A DNA stretch of 64,000 bases. It comes from Croceimicrobium sp965656185 (GTDB lineage Bacteria > Bacteroidota > Bacteroidia > Flavobacteriales > Schleiferiaceae). Positions 19,470 to 26,017 of this stretch are shown piece by piece; position 1 is the stretch's first letter; each line of letters starts with the position of its first letter. The stretch lies in NCBI GenBank assembly GCA_965656185.1, contig CBFHJH010000002.1, positions 318,705 to 382,704 of the forward strand. Reading direction: 5' to 3'. Below the pieces are notes generated by a model, which was not told the DNA's origin, did no database searches, and was given only the letters and a program-made list of their open reading frames with translations. The position numbers and the translations under genes are program-made.

Positions 19470-19473
19470 CCCT

Positions 19474-19850
19474 AAGAAACAGGCCACCTTATCGCCCCGA
19501 CCGAGCCTAGCGAGCGTCGGGGAGGAAAGTCCGGACAACACAGGGCACCGTGCTCCTTGAAAAGGGAGGCTGATACCTTCAAAGGTATTGGACAGACAGG
19601 GCCACAGAAAATAAACGGCCCCGACCGAGCTTTGCGAGCGTCGGGGTAAAGGTGAAAAGGTGTGGTAAGAGCGCACCGCGTTATTGGCGACAATAACGGC
19701 AGGGTAAACCTCACGGGTTGCAATACCGCGTAAACCGAGGCTTGAGCGCTGCTCGCGCGATCTCGGAGGGTAGGTAGCATTAGATAAATGATAAGGCGCT
19801 TTGATCTTTTAGATCCGAGTGACAGAATCTGGCTTATCGGCCTGTTTCCT
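19474..19850 (+). ncRNA. rnpB: RNase P RNA (bacterial type A)
   Basis: This is the catalytic RNA that trims tRNA 5' leaders. Its ends are set by helix P1: GAAACAGGCC (19476-19485) pairs perfectly with GGCCTGTTTC (19839-19848). The universal core is present: GAGGAAAGTCCGGAC (CR-I) after 19522, GGCCACAGAAA near 19610, GGTAAGAGCGCACCGC near 19664 and ACAGAATCTGGCTTATCGGC near 19822, which forms P4 with CR-I. The length of about 375 nt is typical. An unusual feature is that the hairpins at the P3 (19495-19522) and P12 (19619-19646) positions are nearly the same 28-base palindrome. The transcript ends at a T-run (19848-19858). Frames on the opposite strand are shadows. Confidence 0.96.
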
Positions 19851-19865
19851 TTTTTTTGATTGATT

Positions 19866-20036
19866 ATGGCCAAGAAAGGTTGGAAACATTACAAAAGAGT
19901 GCGCAAGGAACAAGGCTGGAAGGCCTTGATCAAAGAAGCCGGTTGGCCGGTGGCCATTGGCTTATTTCTTTTTTTTCTAATTAAAGGCCTTATTTGGTTG
20001 GCGGTATTTTACGGCCTCTTCAAAGCAGTAGAATAA
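19866..20036 (+). CDS. 56-residue membrane miniprotein
   Basis: This short open frame encodes 56 residues: a basic, Trp-rich N-terminal half (MAKKGWKHYKRVRKEQGW) and one strongly hydrophobic helix (about residues 28-52) ending in a short tail. It lies 7 bases after the rnpB T-run and ends one base before a strong hairpin terminator, so it fills the space between two functional elements exactly. Codon use is normal for the window. No Shine-Dalgarno sequence is obvious. Function is unknown. The positive-inside rule suggests a single-pass inner-membrane protein with a cytoplasmic N terminus. I do not recognise the family; it could be a lineage-specific small protein. Confidence 0.6.
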   Translation: MAKKGWKHYKRVRKEQGWKALIKEAGWPVAIGLFLFFLIKGLIWLAVFYGLFKAVE

Positions 20037-20063
20037 AAAAAGCGGCCCCTGTAGGCCGCTTTC
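20037..20063. terminator. Bidirectional hairpin terminator between the miniprotein gene and trxB
   Basis: The arms AAGCGGCC and GGCCGCTT enclose a short loop, with an A-run before and Ts after. It can serve both the plus-strand miniprotein gene and the convergent trxB gene, which stops at 20086. Confidence 0.85.
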
Positions 20064-20085
20064 ATCTTTTACCTGGAGGCTATTC

Positions 20086-21036
20086 CTAGCTCTCTACCAT
20101 TTCTTCGTGTTCTTGCAAGTAACGCTCTGCTTCTAAAGCGCCCATGCAACCTGTACCCGCTGCGGTAATCGCCTGACGATAGATTTTATCCTGGGCATCT
20201 CCGGTGGCAAATACACCTGGTAAATTAGTACTGGCCGTGCCGGGCTTGGTCTTAATATAGCCCACTTCGTCCATGTCTAATTGCTCTTTGAATACATCGG
20301 TATTGGGCTTGTGGCCGATCGCTACGAAAAATCCTTCCGCTTCCACTACGCTCTCTTCTCCCGACTGATTATTCTTCACGCGCACTCCACTTACCGTTTT
20401 ATCGCCTAAAACTTCAATGGCTTCGGTATTCCATAATACCTCAATATTGTCGGTATTAAAGACCCGATTTTGCATGATCTGCGAAGCCCGTAATTCGTCG
20501 CGACGCACCAATAGGGTTACTTTCGGACAAAGTTTAGCCAAGTAAGTGGCTTCTTCTGCGGCCGAATCGCCACCTCCTACTACCACTACATCCTTACCTT
20601 TAAAGAAAAATCCATCACAGATCGCACAAGCGGAAACTCCGTGTCCCATCATTTTTTTCTCCGACTCTAAGCCCAAGTATTTGGCGCTGGCGCCGGTAGC
20701 AATGATCACGGTGCGTGCTAAGACCTCATTATTTTCGTCGATCGTGAGTTTGTGGTACTCGCCGGGAATCTTGCTTAATTCGGCTTTGGTAACCATGCCA
20801 AAACGAATCTCCGTTCCGAAACGCTCCGCTTGCTTGCGCAGATCTTCCATCATTTCTGGGCCCATGATTCCTTCGGGATAACCAGGGAAGTTTTCTACGT
20901 CGGTAGTAGTGGTTAATTGTCCACCAGGCTCTAGGCCAGTATATATAATAGGTTTCAAATCAGCACGAGCGGCATAGATCGCTGCAGTGTATCCGGCGGG
21001 GCCAGAACCTATAATTATGCAATCGTGTTTTTCCAT
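20086..21036 (-). CDS. trxB: Thioredoxin-disulfide reductase
   Basis: This FAD enzyme transfers electrons from NADPH to thioredoxin in the cytoplasm. With the start at 21036 it has 316 residues, the usual bacterial size. Visible motifs are the FAD Rossmann loop IIGSGPAGYTAAIYAARA near the N terminus, the redox-active disulfide CAICDG (about residue 135), the NADPH loop VVVGGGDSAAEEATYLA (about 152-168), and the C-terminal ATGDAQD FAD motif with TAAGTGCMGALEAE. A frame start six codons upstream (21054) is rejected because a -7 promoter box occupies 21052-21059. It reads away from the electron-transfer operon starting at 21248; the 211-bp gap holds both promoters. Confidence 0.97.
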   Translation of the reverse strand: MEKHDCIIIGSGPAGYTAAIYAARADLKPIIYTGLEPGGQLTTTTDVENFPGYPEGIMGPEMMEDLRKQAERFGTEIRFGMVTKAELSKIPGEYHKLTIDENNEVLARTVIIATGASAKYLGLESEKKMMGHGVSACAICDGFFFKGKDVVVVGGGDSAAEEATYLAKLCPKVTLLVRRDELRASQIMQNRVFNTDNIEVLWNTEAIEVLGDKTVSGVRVKNNQSGEESVVEAEGFFVAIGHKPNTDVFKEQLDMDEVGYIKTKPGTASTNLPGVFATGDAQDKIYRQAITAAGTGCMGALEAERYLQEHEEMVES

Positions 21037-21051
21037 TTCTAAAATTTTAGG

Positions 21052-21080
21052 CAAAGTTAGTTTTTTCAGCAGCTTACAAA
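21052..21080 (-). promoter_or_regulatory. trxB promoter (TTTG / TAACTTTG)
   Basis: On the minus strand, TTTG at 21080-21077 is separated by 17 bp from TAACTTTG at 21059-21052. Both boxes and the spacing fit the Bacteroidota sigma-A pattern (TTG-N17-23-TAnnTTTG). Transcription should start near 21046, giving a leader of about 10 nt before the ATG at 21036. Confidence 0.72.
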
Positions 21081-21165
21081 GCTAGCTAAGTCACTAACTA
21101 TAATAATATCATTCTTGATTAAGTTTTCAATAGACGCGCTCTTTCCTCGATCCTTACAAGCCCGG

Positions 21166-21186
21166 TTCTTAAGATTTACTTAAGAA
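21166..21186. promoter_or_regulatory. Inverted repeat upstream of the electron-transfer operon
   Basis: Perfect 8-bp arms TTCTTAAG and CTTAAGAA are separated by ATTTA. With flanking bases it extends to GGTTCTTAAG / CTTAAGAAGCC with one mismatch. It sits 62 bp upstream of the first ATG of the operon. It has the size and symmetry of a dimeric repressor or activator site. It lacks a following T-run, so a terminator is less likely. Confidence 0.45.
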
Positions 21187-21247
21187 GCCTTTAAACTGAT
21201 AAATCTCATTCCAACCATTCGAGCATTTCATTAATCTTGTAACTAGA

Positions 21248-22114
21248 ATGACTTCTCTCCTTCCCAAAGCCAAGGCTAAGCCTTGGCACCGTTTATATCA
21301 GTCTAGCTTGGCCCTCATTGTGGTCCTGGTTAGCGCTTATCTGGCTTATTACGGCTATGACTATTACCGGACGCCCTTAGAAGAACGCTTTTACCACCCT
21401 CAACATGAGTGGTTTAAGGCCACCGGCTTGTTTGGGCATGGCTTGGGCATTATCGGAACTTTAATGATTGCCATAGGCGTCTTTTTATACATACCGGCCA
21501 AGAAGTATGGCTTTTTGGAACGCTACATCCGGTTGAAATATTTATTAGAATTTCACATTTTCCTATGCACCTTAGGTCCCATTTTAATTCTCTTTCATAC
21601 CACCTTTAAATTTGGCGGTATCGTTTCCATCGCTTTTTGGTCTATGGTTTTAGTGGTTTTATCGGGAGTTATAGGACGATATATTTATTTGCAAATACCG
21701 CGTAGCATTAGCGGCCGCGCTATGAATAAGGCCGAAATAGAGCAAAGCGAGCAGGGGCTCAAAAAGGGCTTAAGTGATTTGCTTGAAGAAGCCCCCACAC
21801 TCTACGAGCGAATCATGCACTATCGCAATCCAGAGCGATCCTGGTTGAAACGTAGCGCCTATGCCGCAAAGTTTAGCAAGACAGCGGAAAAGGAAATCAA
21901 GGCCTTGGCCTTTACCCCTTCCCAGTTAGCTCAATTAAATAGGGCCTTAAAGGCTCATTTGAGCTTACGGCATAAGATCGAAAGATTGGAACTAATGCAG
22001 AAGCTTTTTCGCTATTGGCATGTGGCTCACCGGCCTTTTGCCCTGATCATGTTGTTCGTGGTTATTTTACACGTGGCAGCTAGTTTAACGATGGGCTATT
22101 ATTGGATTTTTTGA
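21248..22114 (+). CDS. Inner-membrane b-type cytochrome-like protein of a multiheme electron-transfer operon
   Basis: The 288-residue protein has hydrophobic segments at about 20-36, 60-82, 98-120, 124-150 and 260-286, with a charged cytoplasmic or periplasmic domain (about 150-255) before the last one. Six histidines lie in or at the edge of helices (H64, H103, H117, H258, H261, H275), enough to bind two b-type hemes as in quinol or ferric-reductase type cytochromes. No family name is assigned with certainty. First in a tightly packed seven-gene run, it is the natural partner of the next gene's Fe-S/FAD protein and would pass electrons across the inner membrane to periplasmic cytochromes. 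The stop and next ATG overlap as TGATG. A TAATCTTG box (one mismatch to TAnnTTTG) lies at 21232-21239. Confidence 0.6.
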   Translation: MTSLLPKAKAKPWHRLYQSSLALIVVLVSAYLAYYGYDYYRTPLEERFYHPQHEWFKATGLFGHGLGIIGTLMIAIGVFLYIPAKKYGFLERYIRLKYLLEFHIFLCTLGPILILFHTTFKFGGIVSIAFWSMVLVVLSGVIGRYIYLQIPRSISGRAMNKAEIEQSEQGLKKGLSDLLEEAPTLYERIMHYRNPERSWLKRSAYAAKFSKTAEKEIKALAFTPSQLAQLNRALKAHLSLRHKIERLELMQKLFRYWHVAHRPFALIMLFVVILHVAASLTMGYYWIF

Positions 22115-23436
22115 TGTGGGAGTGGCTTACATATGCGGCAACTATTTTAATCTCACTTTCAATTGTGGTGTACTATGTGCGCAGTAATAAGCGCCAGAGT
22201 AATGAGGTGCAAGCGAAGGTGTCTCAAGCCAAGGAAGAAGGTCGATTTGTGCCAGTCTCCTTACACCCCTACATAGACCCAAATCTATGCTTGGGCAGTG
22301 GGGCTTGCGTGCGAGCCTGTCCCGAGGAGGACATTTTGGGATTGATCAACGGCAAGGCAACGGTGATCAATACTAGCTCCTGCATTGGCCATGGCGCTTG
22401 CTTTCACGCTTGTCCGGTAGACGCTATTTCGCTCCGTATCGGTACGGAGCAAAGGGGAGTAGATCTACCTCATATTCAAGCGGATTACCAGACCAATGTT
22501 CCAGGCATTTACATCGCGGGTGAACTGGGCGGTATGGGTTTGATCAAGAACAGCGCCGAACAAGGAATGCAGGCGGTAACTAACCTAGCAAATGCCTTAG
22601 ATCGTTCTCAAGGTCCAACTTTAGACCTTTGCATTATCGGCGCCGGTCCAGCGGGAATTGCCGCTGCTCTTAAGGCTAAACAGCGCGGTTTAAGCTTCCG
22701 AATTGTGGATCAAGAATCCTTAGGAGGAACGGTATTTACCTTTCCCCGTGATAAAGTGGTGATGACTCAACCGGTAGAGCTTCCCTTTTACGGAAAGCTC
22801 AAACTCTACAATACCTCCAAGCAGGAGCTATTGGAAGTGTGGGAAGCGCTTCTGAAGCAAAATGAAATCCTCGTCGAAGAGCATCAAAAGGTGGAAGGCA
22901 TTGAGACCTTAGGTGAGGGATACTTCCGTACCAATACCAATAATGGCCTGAGAATAGAAAGTAAAGCAGTTCTTTTGGCGATCGGTAGACGGGGTAGCCC
23001 GCGAAAATTGGGGATTCCGGGTGAAGAATCAACCAAAGTAGCCTACCGCTTATTAGATAGCGAGCAAATTCAGGCTAAACAGATCATGGTGGTAGGTGGC
23101 GGAGATTCGGCGGTAGAGTCCGCCCTGCTTCTGGTCGATCGTAATGAGGTAACCCTAAGTTATCGCAAAGAACATTTTGCCCGCATTAAAAAGCAAAATC
23201 AGCTCAAATTAGAAGGGGCGGTAGCGGCCGGTAAGCTGCAATTGAAGCTTGGTTCTAATCTCCAGTCTATCGCAGATGATAAGGTGATTCTGCAAAATGC
23301 TGAGGGTCAGATCGAAGAAATCCCTAATGACAAAGTGTATATTTTTATTGGTGGAGAATTACCCCTACCTTTCTTAAAGCAAAGTGGAATCTCGGTGGAA
23401 AAGACCTTCGGAAAAATTGTAAAAAAGCATCGATGA
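22114..23436 (+). CDS. Membrane-anchored Fe-S / FAD / NAD(P)-dependent oxidoreductase (thioredoxin-reductase-like, permuted)
   Basis: The start at 22114 (MWEWLTY) overlaps the previous stop and gives 440 residues. Order of parts: one N-terminal membrane helix (5-22); a two-cluster ferredoxin-like domain (59-101); a segment resembling the C-terminal FAD motif of the thioredoxin-reductase fold (129-158, VPGIYIAGELGGMGLIKNS); the FAD Rossmann loop IIGAGPAGIAAALKA (about 174-188); an NAD(P) loop VVGGGDSAVESALL (about 326-339); and an end without the usual terminal FAD motif. Each cluster motif is C-x5-C-x3-CP, with Ser62 and His93 where the second Cys normally sits. No redox-active CxxC is present, so it is not a thioredoxin reductase. 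It likely moves electrons between NAD(P)H and the neighbouring cytochrome b. ATGA overlaps the next gene. Confidence 0.78.
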   Translation: MWEWLTYAATILISLSIVVYYVRSNKRQSNEVQAKVSQAKEEGRFVPVSLHPYIDPNLCLGSGACVRACPEEDILGLINGKATVINTSSCIGHGACFHACPVDAISLRIGTEQRGVDLPHIQADYQTNVPGIYIAGELGGMGLIKNSAEQGMQAVTNLANALDRSQGPTLDLCIIGAGPAGIAAALKAKQRGLSFRIVDQESLGGTVFTFPRDKVVMTQPVELPFYGKLKLYNTSKQELLEVWEALLKQNEILVEEHQKVEGIETLGEGYFRTNTNNGLRIESKAVLLAIGRRGSPRKLGIPGEESTKVAYRLLDSEQIQAKQIMVVGGGDSAVESALLLVDRNEVTLSYRKEHFARIKKQNQLKLEGAVAAGKLQLKLGSNLQSIADDKVILQNAEGQIEEIPNDKVYIFIGGELPLPFLKQSGISVEKTFGKIVKKHR

Positions 23437-25022
23437 AAGGAATTTGGTCCATAGCCTTACTCTTAATCGGTGCATTAGCTCAGGCTCAATTTTCGCCCGG
23501 TAAACTAAGTCGTGCCCACGCCGATCTAGAGGGAATGTCTAATTGCACCAAGTGCCACGATTTAGGGGCAAAGGTCTCCGATGCTAAATGCTTGCAATGT
23601 CATGAAGACCTCGGTGCGCTGATCGACCTTAACCGTGGTTATCATGTCTCGCAAGAGGTGCAAGGTAAATCCTGCGTTAAATGTCACAGCGAACACCACG
23701 GTAGGAATTTCGACCTAGTGCGATTTGATACCAATACTTTCGATCACCAATTAACCGGCTACTCCCTGGAAGGGGCTCATCAGCAGGTAGATTGCCGAAA
23801 ATGTCATAAACCGGATTATATCTCGGATCCGGAGATAGCCAAACGATCTGGTACCTATTTGGGACTGGAGGAGGCATGTCTCAGTTGCCACGTAGATTAC
23901 CATCAGGAAACATTAGGAGCCGATTGTTTGGCTTGCCATCGCTATGAAAGTTTTGAAGAGGCCCCTGGTTTCGATCATCAGGAAACTGAATTTCCTTTGC
24001 GCGGTGCGCACCAGGAAGTGGCATGCTTAGATTGTCATCCGAAGAGCCAAAGGCAAAAGCGCGAATACCAAGCCTTTAGCGGTATAGCCTTTAGCGCTTG
24101 TACCGATTGCCATGAAGATGCCCATCAAGGGAAGTTTGGACTGCGTTGTACTGATTGTCACAATGAACAATCCTGGTCTCGGCTAAAGGCGGCTAATCGC
24201 TTTGATCACGACCTTACTGATTACCCCTTGAAAGGACTACATCGCACCGTGGCTTGCACCGACTGCCATAGCAACGGGGATTTCAAACAAGCCATGGCCC
24301 ATCAAAACTGTACCGATTGCCATGAAAATTACCATAAGGATGATTTCGAGGGTTTGAGCTTAGGGCGCCAAGACTGCTCCGATTGTCATAGCCTTGACCA
24401 AGACTTTAGCTATTCTTCTTATGGGCTCTTAGAGCACGATAGTAGCGATTTTCCCTTAAGTGGGGCACATATGGCTACGCCTTGTTTTGCCTGTCATAAG
24501 GAAGCTGAAAATAGTCGCTGGACTTTTGCTTTCGACGCACATAATTGCGTGGCCTGCCACGAAGATATTCACCAAGGCTTTATCAGCAACAAGTTTTATC
24601 CTGAGCAAGATTGTGAGGCTTGCCATAGCACCGAGTACTGGGCGGACATCGATTTCGATCATGATCGCACCAATTGGGCTTTGGAAGGTGCGCATGCCAC
24701 AACCGCTTGCGCTGAATGTCACTTTGAAGATCAAGCTCATCAGCAATTTGCTGAGCTAGATTCTAAATGTCAAACTTGTCATGAAAATAGTCATGGCGAC
24801 CAATTTGGGCCGAGCCAGTCGGTAGATTGTACCCAGTGTCACCGCAGTGCTCAAGACTGGCAAGCTTATAACTTCGACCATCAAAAAACGGCCTTTCCCC
24901 TTGAGGGGCGACACGCCGAAATTGATTGTGCTGCCTGTCATAAAGTTCAGGCTGAACAACCCGACGCGGGTCCCTTGTATAAGATTAAAAAATTCGAATG
25001 TATAGATTGCCACGCCTCTTAA
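23433..25022 (+). CDS. Periplasmic 20-heme cytochrome c
   Basis: The 529-residue protein has a signal peptide (MKGIWSIALLLIGALAQAQ) and twenty CxxCH heme-attachment motifs; with about 510 mature residues this is about one heme per 25 residues. A recurring unit of the form FDHxxTxFPLxGAH-x4-C-x2-CH appears at least six times, supplying both the CxxCH and likely distal His ligands (GAH, DHQ, EDxH). This places it in the cytochrome c3 / c7-like multiheme class that builds heme wires in the periplasm. No other domain is present. The gene starts inside the previous stop (ATGA) and its 3' end overlaps the next cytochrome gene by 25 bp. The partner and electron donor are inferred from context. Confidence 0.88.
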   Translation: MKGIWSIALLLIGALAQAQFSPGKLSRAHADLEGMSNCTKCHDLGAKVSDAKCLQCHEDLGALIDLNRGYHVSQEVQGKSCVKCHSEHHGRNFDLVRFDTNTFDHQLTGYSLEGAHQQVDCRKCHKPDYISDPEIAKRSGTYLGLEEACLSCHVDYHQETLGADCLACHRYESFEEAPGFDHQETEFPLRGAHQEVACLDCHPKSQRQKREYQAFSGIAFSACTDCHEDAHQGKFGLRCTDCHNEQSWSRLKAANRFDHDLTDYPLKGLHRTVACTDCHSNGDFKQAMAHQNCTDCHENYHKDDFEGLSLGRQDCSDCHSLDQDFSYSSYGLLEHDSSDFPLSGAHMATPCFACHKEAENSRWTFAFDAHNCVACHEDIHQGFISNKFYPEQDCEACHSTEYWADIDFDHDRTNWALEGAHATTACAECHFEDQAHQQFAELDSKCQTCHENSHGDQFGPSQSVDCTQCHRSAQDWQAYNFDHQKTAFPLEGRHAEIDCAACHKVQAEQPDAGPLYKIKKFECIDCHAS

Positions 25023-26017
25023 TTTACCTCTGGACTATCACCATGTGGGCCCAGAACCCTCATGGCGATGATTTTAAGATCAATTGCTCCGATTGCCATA
25101 ATTCCGGTTCCTGGAAAGTAAATTACTCTAGTCTGCGTTTCGATCACCGCGCCCAAAGTGGTTTCGAACTGGAAGGTAGACACCGCGAGGTGAACTGTAT
25201 GGATTGCCATCAGCAATTAGATTTTAAAGGGGAAAGTGCCCATTGTGTTTCTTGCCATAGTGATGTTCACGAAATGACCGTGGGCGACGATTGTGCCCGC
25301 TGCCACAACAGCGATTCTTGGTTGGTCTTTGAGATTCCGGAAATTCACGAACAAAATGGCTTCCCTTTAATGGGAGCTCATGTTACCCTGGCCTGTGTAG
25401 ATTGTCATAAATCGGATAATAACTTAGCCTGGCAACGTGTTGGTAATGAGTGCGTAGACTGCCATCGGGAGGATTACAGCGCGGCACAAAACCCCAATCA
25501 CCTAAGCGCGGGCTTTGGTACCGACTGCATTCAGTGTCACGAACCTATGAGTAGAGATTGGGGCGGAGAAAACTTCCACTATTTCTTTCCCTTAAGGGGA
25601 GGGCATGATATGCTCGAATGTACTGATTGCCATACCAGCCCCACCTACACTCAAGTTGAGGCGGTTTGTGCTTCTTGCCATATCGACGATTACAATAGTG
25701 CTTCCAATCCCAACCATCAGACTTCCGGATTTCCCCTAGAGTGTACCTTATGTCATACCACCAATCCCGGTTGGGCGCCCGCCAGTTTCCGGAATCACGA
25801 CGATAATTACTTCCCTATTTACAGCGGGAATCACGCTGGGGTCTGGAATTCTTGCGTTGAATGCCATTTAAACCCCTCGAACTACAATCTCTTTAGTTGC
25901 ATCGATTGCCATGAGCATAGCAATGAAAATGAAATGAGGGACGAACACGACGACGTGGGCGGCTTTAGGTTCGAAAGTGTGGCCTGTTACAACTGCCATC
26001 CCCAGGGAAGCGAATGA
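24998..26017 (+). CDS. Periplasmic or surface 13-heme cytochrome c
   Basis: The 339-residue protein has a signal-like N terminus (LLIYLWTITMWAQ) and thirteen CxxCH motifs spread over the whole chain. It shares the FDHRAQSGFELEGRHREVNC-type repeat with the 20-heme protein, so the two probably arose by duplication. Conserved histidines between motifs (SDVHE, MGAHVTLAC, GGHDMLEC) are candidate distal ligands. Two motifs follow NPNHL/NPNHQ segments that themselves repeat (near residues 165 and 233). The start at 24998 overlaps the upstream gene by 25 bp and is the only Met giving a leader peptide. It ends ATGA into the barrel gene. In a porin-cytochrome model, one of the two cytochromes would sit in the barrel. 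Confidence 0.86.
   Translation: MYRLPRLLIYLWTITMWAQNPHGDDFKINCSDCHNSGSWKVNYSSLRFDHRAQSGFELEGRHREVNCMDCHQQLDFKGESAHCVSCHSDVHEMTVGDDCARCHNSDSWLVFEIPEIHEQNGFPLMGAHVTLACVDCHKSDNNLAWQRVGNECVDCHREDYSAAQNPNHLSAGFGTDCIQCHEPMSRDWGGENFHYFFPLRGGHDMLECTDCHTSPTYTQVEAVCASCHIDDYNSASNPNHQTSGFPLECTLCHTTNPGWAPASFRNHDDNYFPIYSGNHAGVWNSCVECHLNPSNYNLFSCIDCHEHSNENEMRDEHDDVGGFRFESVACYNCHPQGSE

Larger units (their letters stand above)
18226..19473. repeat. Repeat-rich non-coding region upstream of rnpB
   Basis: This is about 1.25 kb without a credible gene; all frames are short and unlike any family. A 15-base word (TAGCATGGAGGCAGG) occurs at 18381 and 18407. A perfect GNRA hairpin (GCCTGTC-GCAA-GACAGGC) lies at 18827-18844. 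Around 18975-19018 is a CTTCGACCCC...CACTCAGCATGACA phrase of the kind scattered through many Bacteroidota intergenic regions. Units at 19121-19248 and 19249-19358 are tandem copies (both start CGAAGCTTTGCTCGTCACG and contain CTAGCTTCGCGTCCCA), with a partial third from 19359. Base composition differs from the neighbouring genes. Confidence 0.7.

Noticed and set aside
19461..19873. Minus-strand frames of 71 and 133 codons
   Set aside because: They are antisense to rnpB, whose conserved helices explain the sequence.
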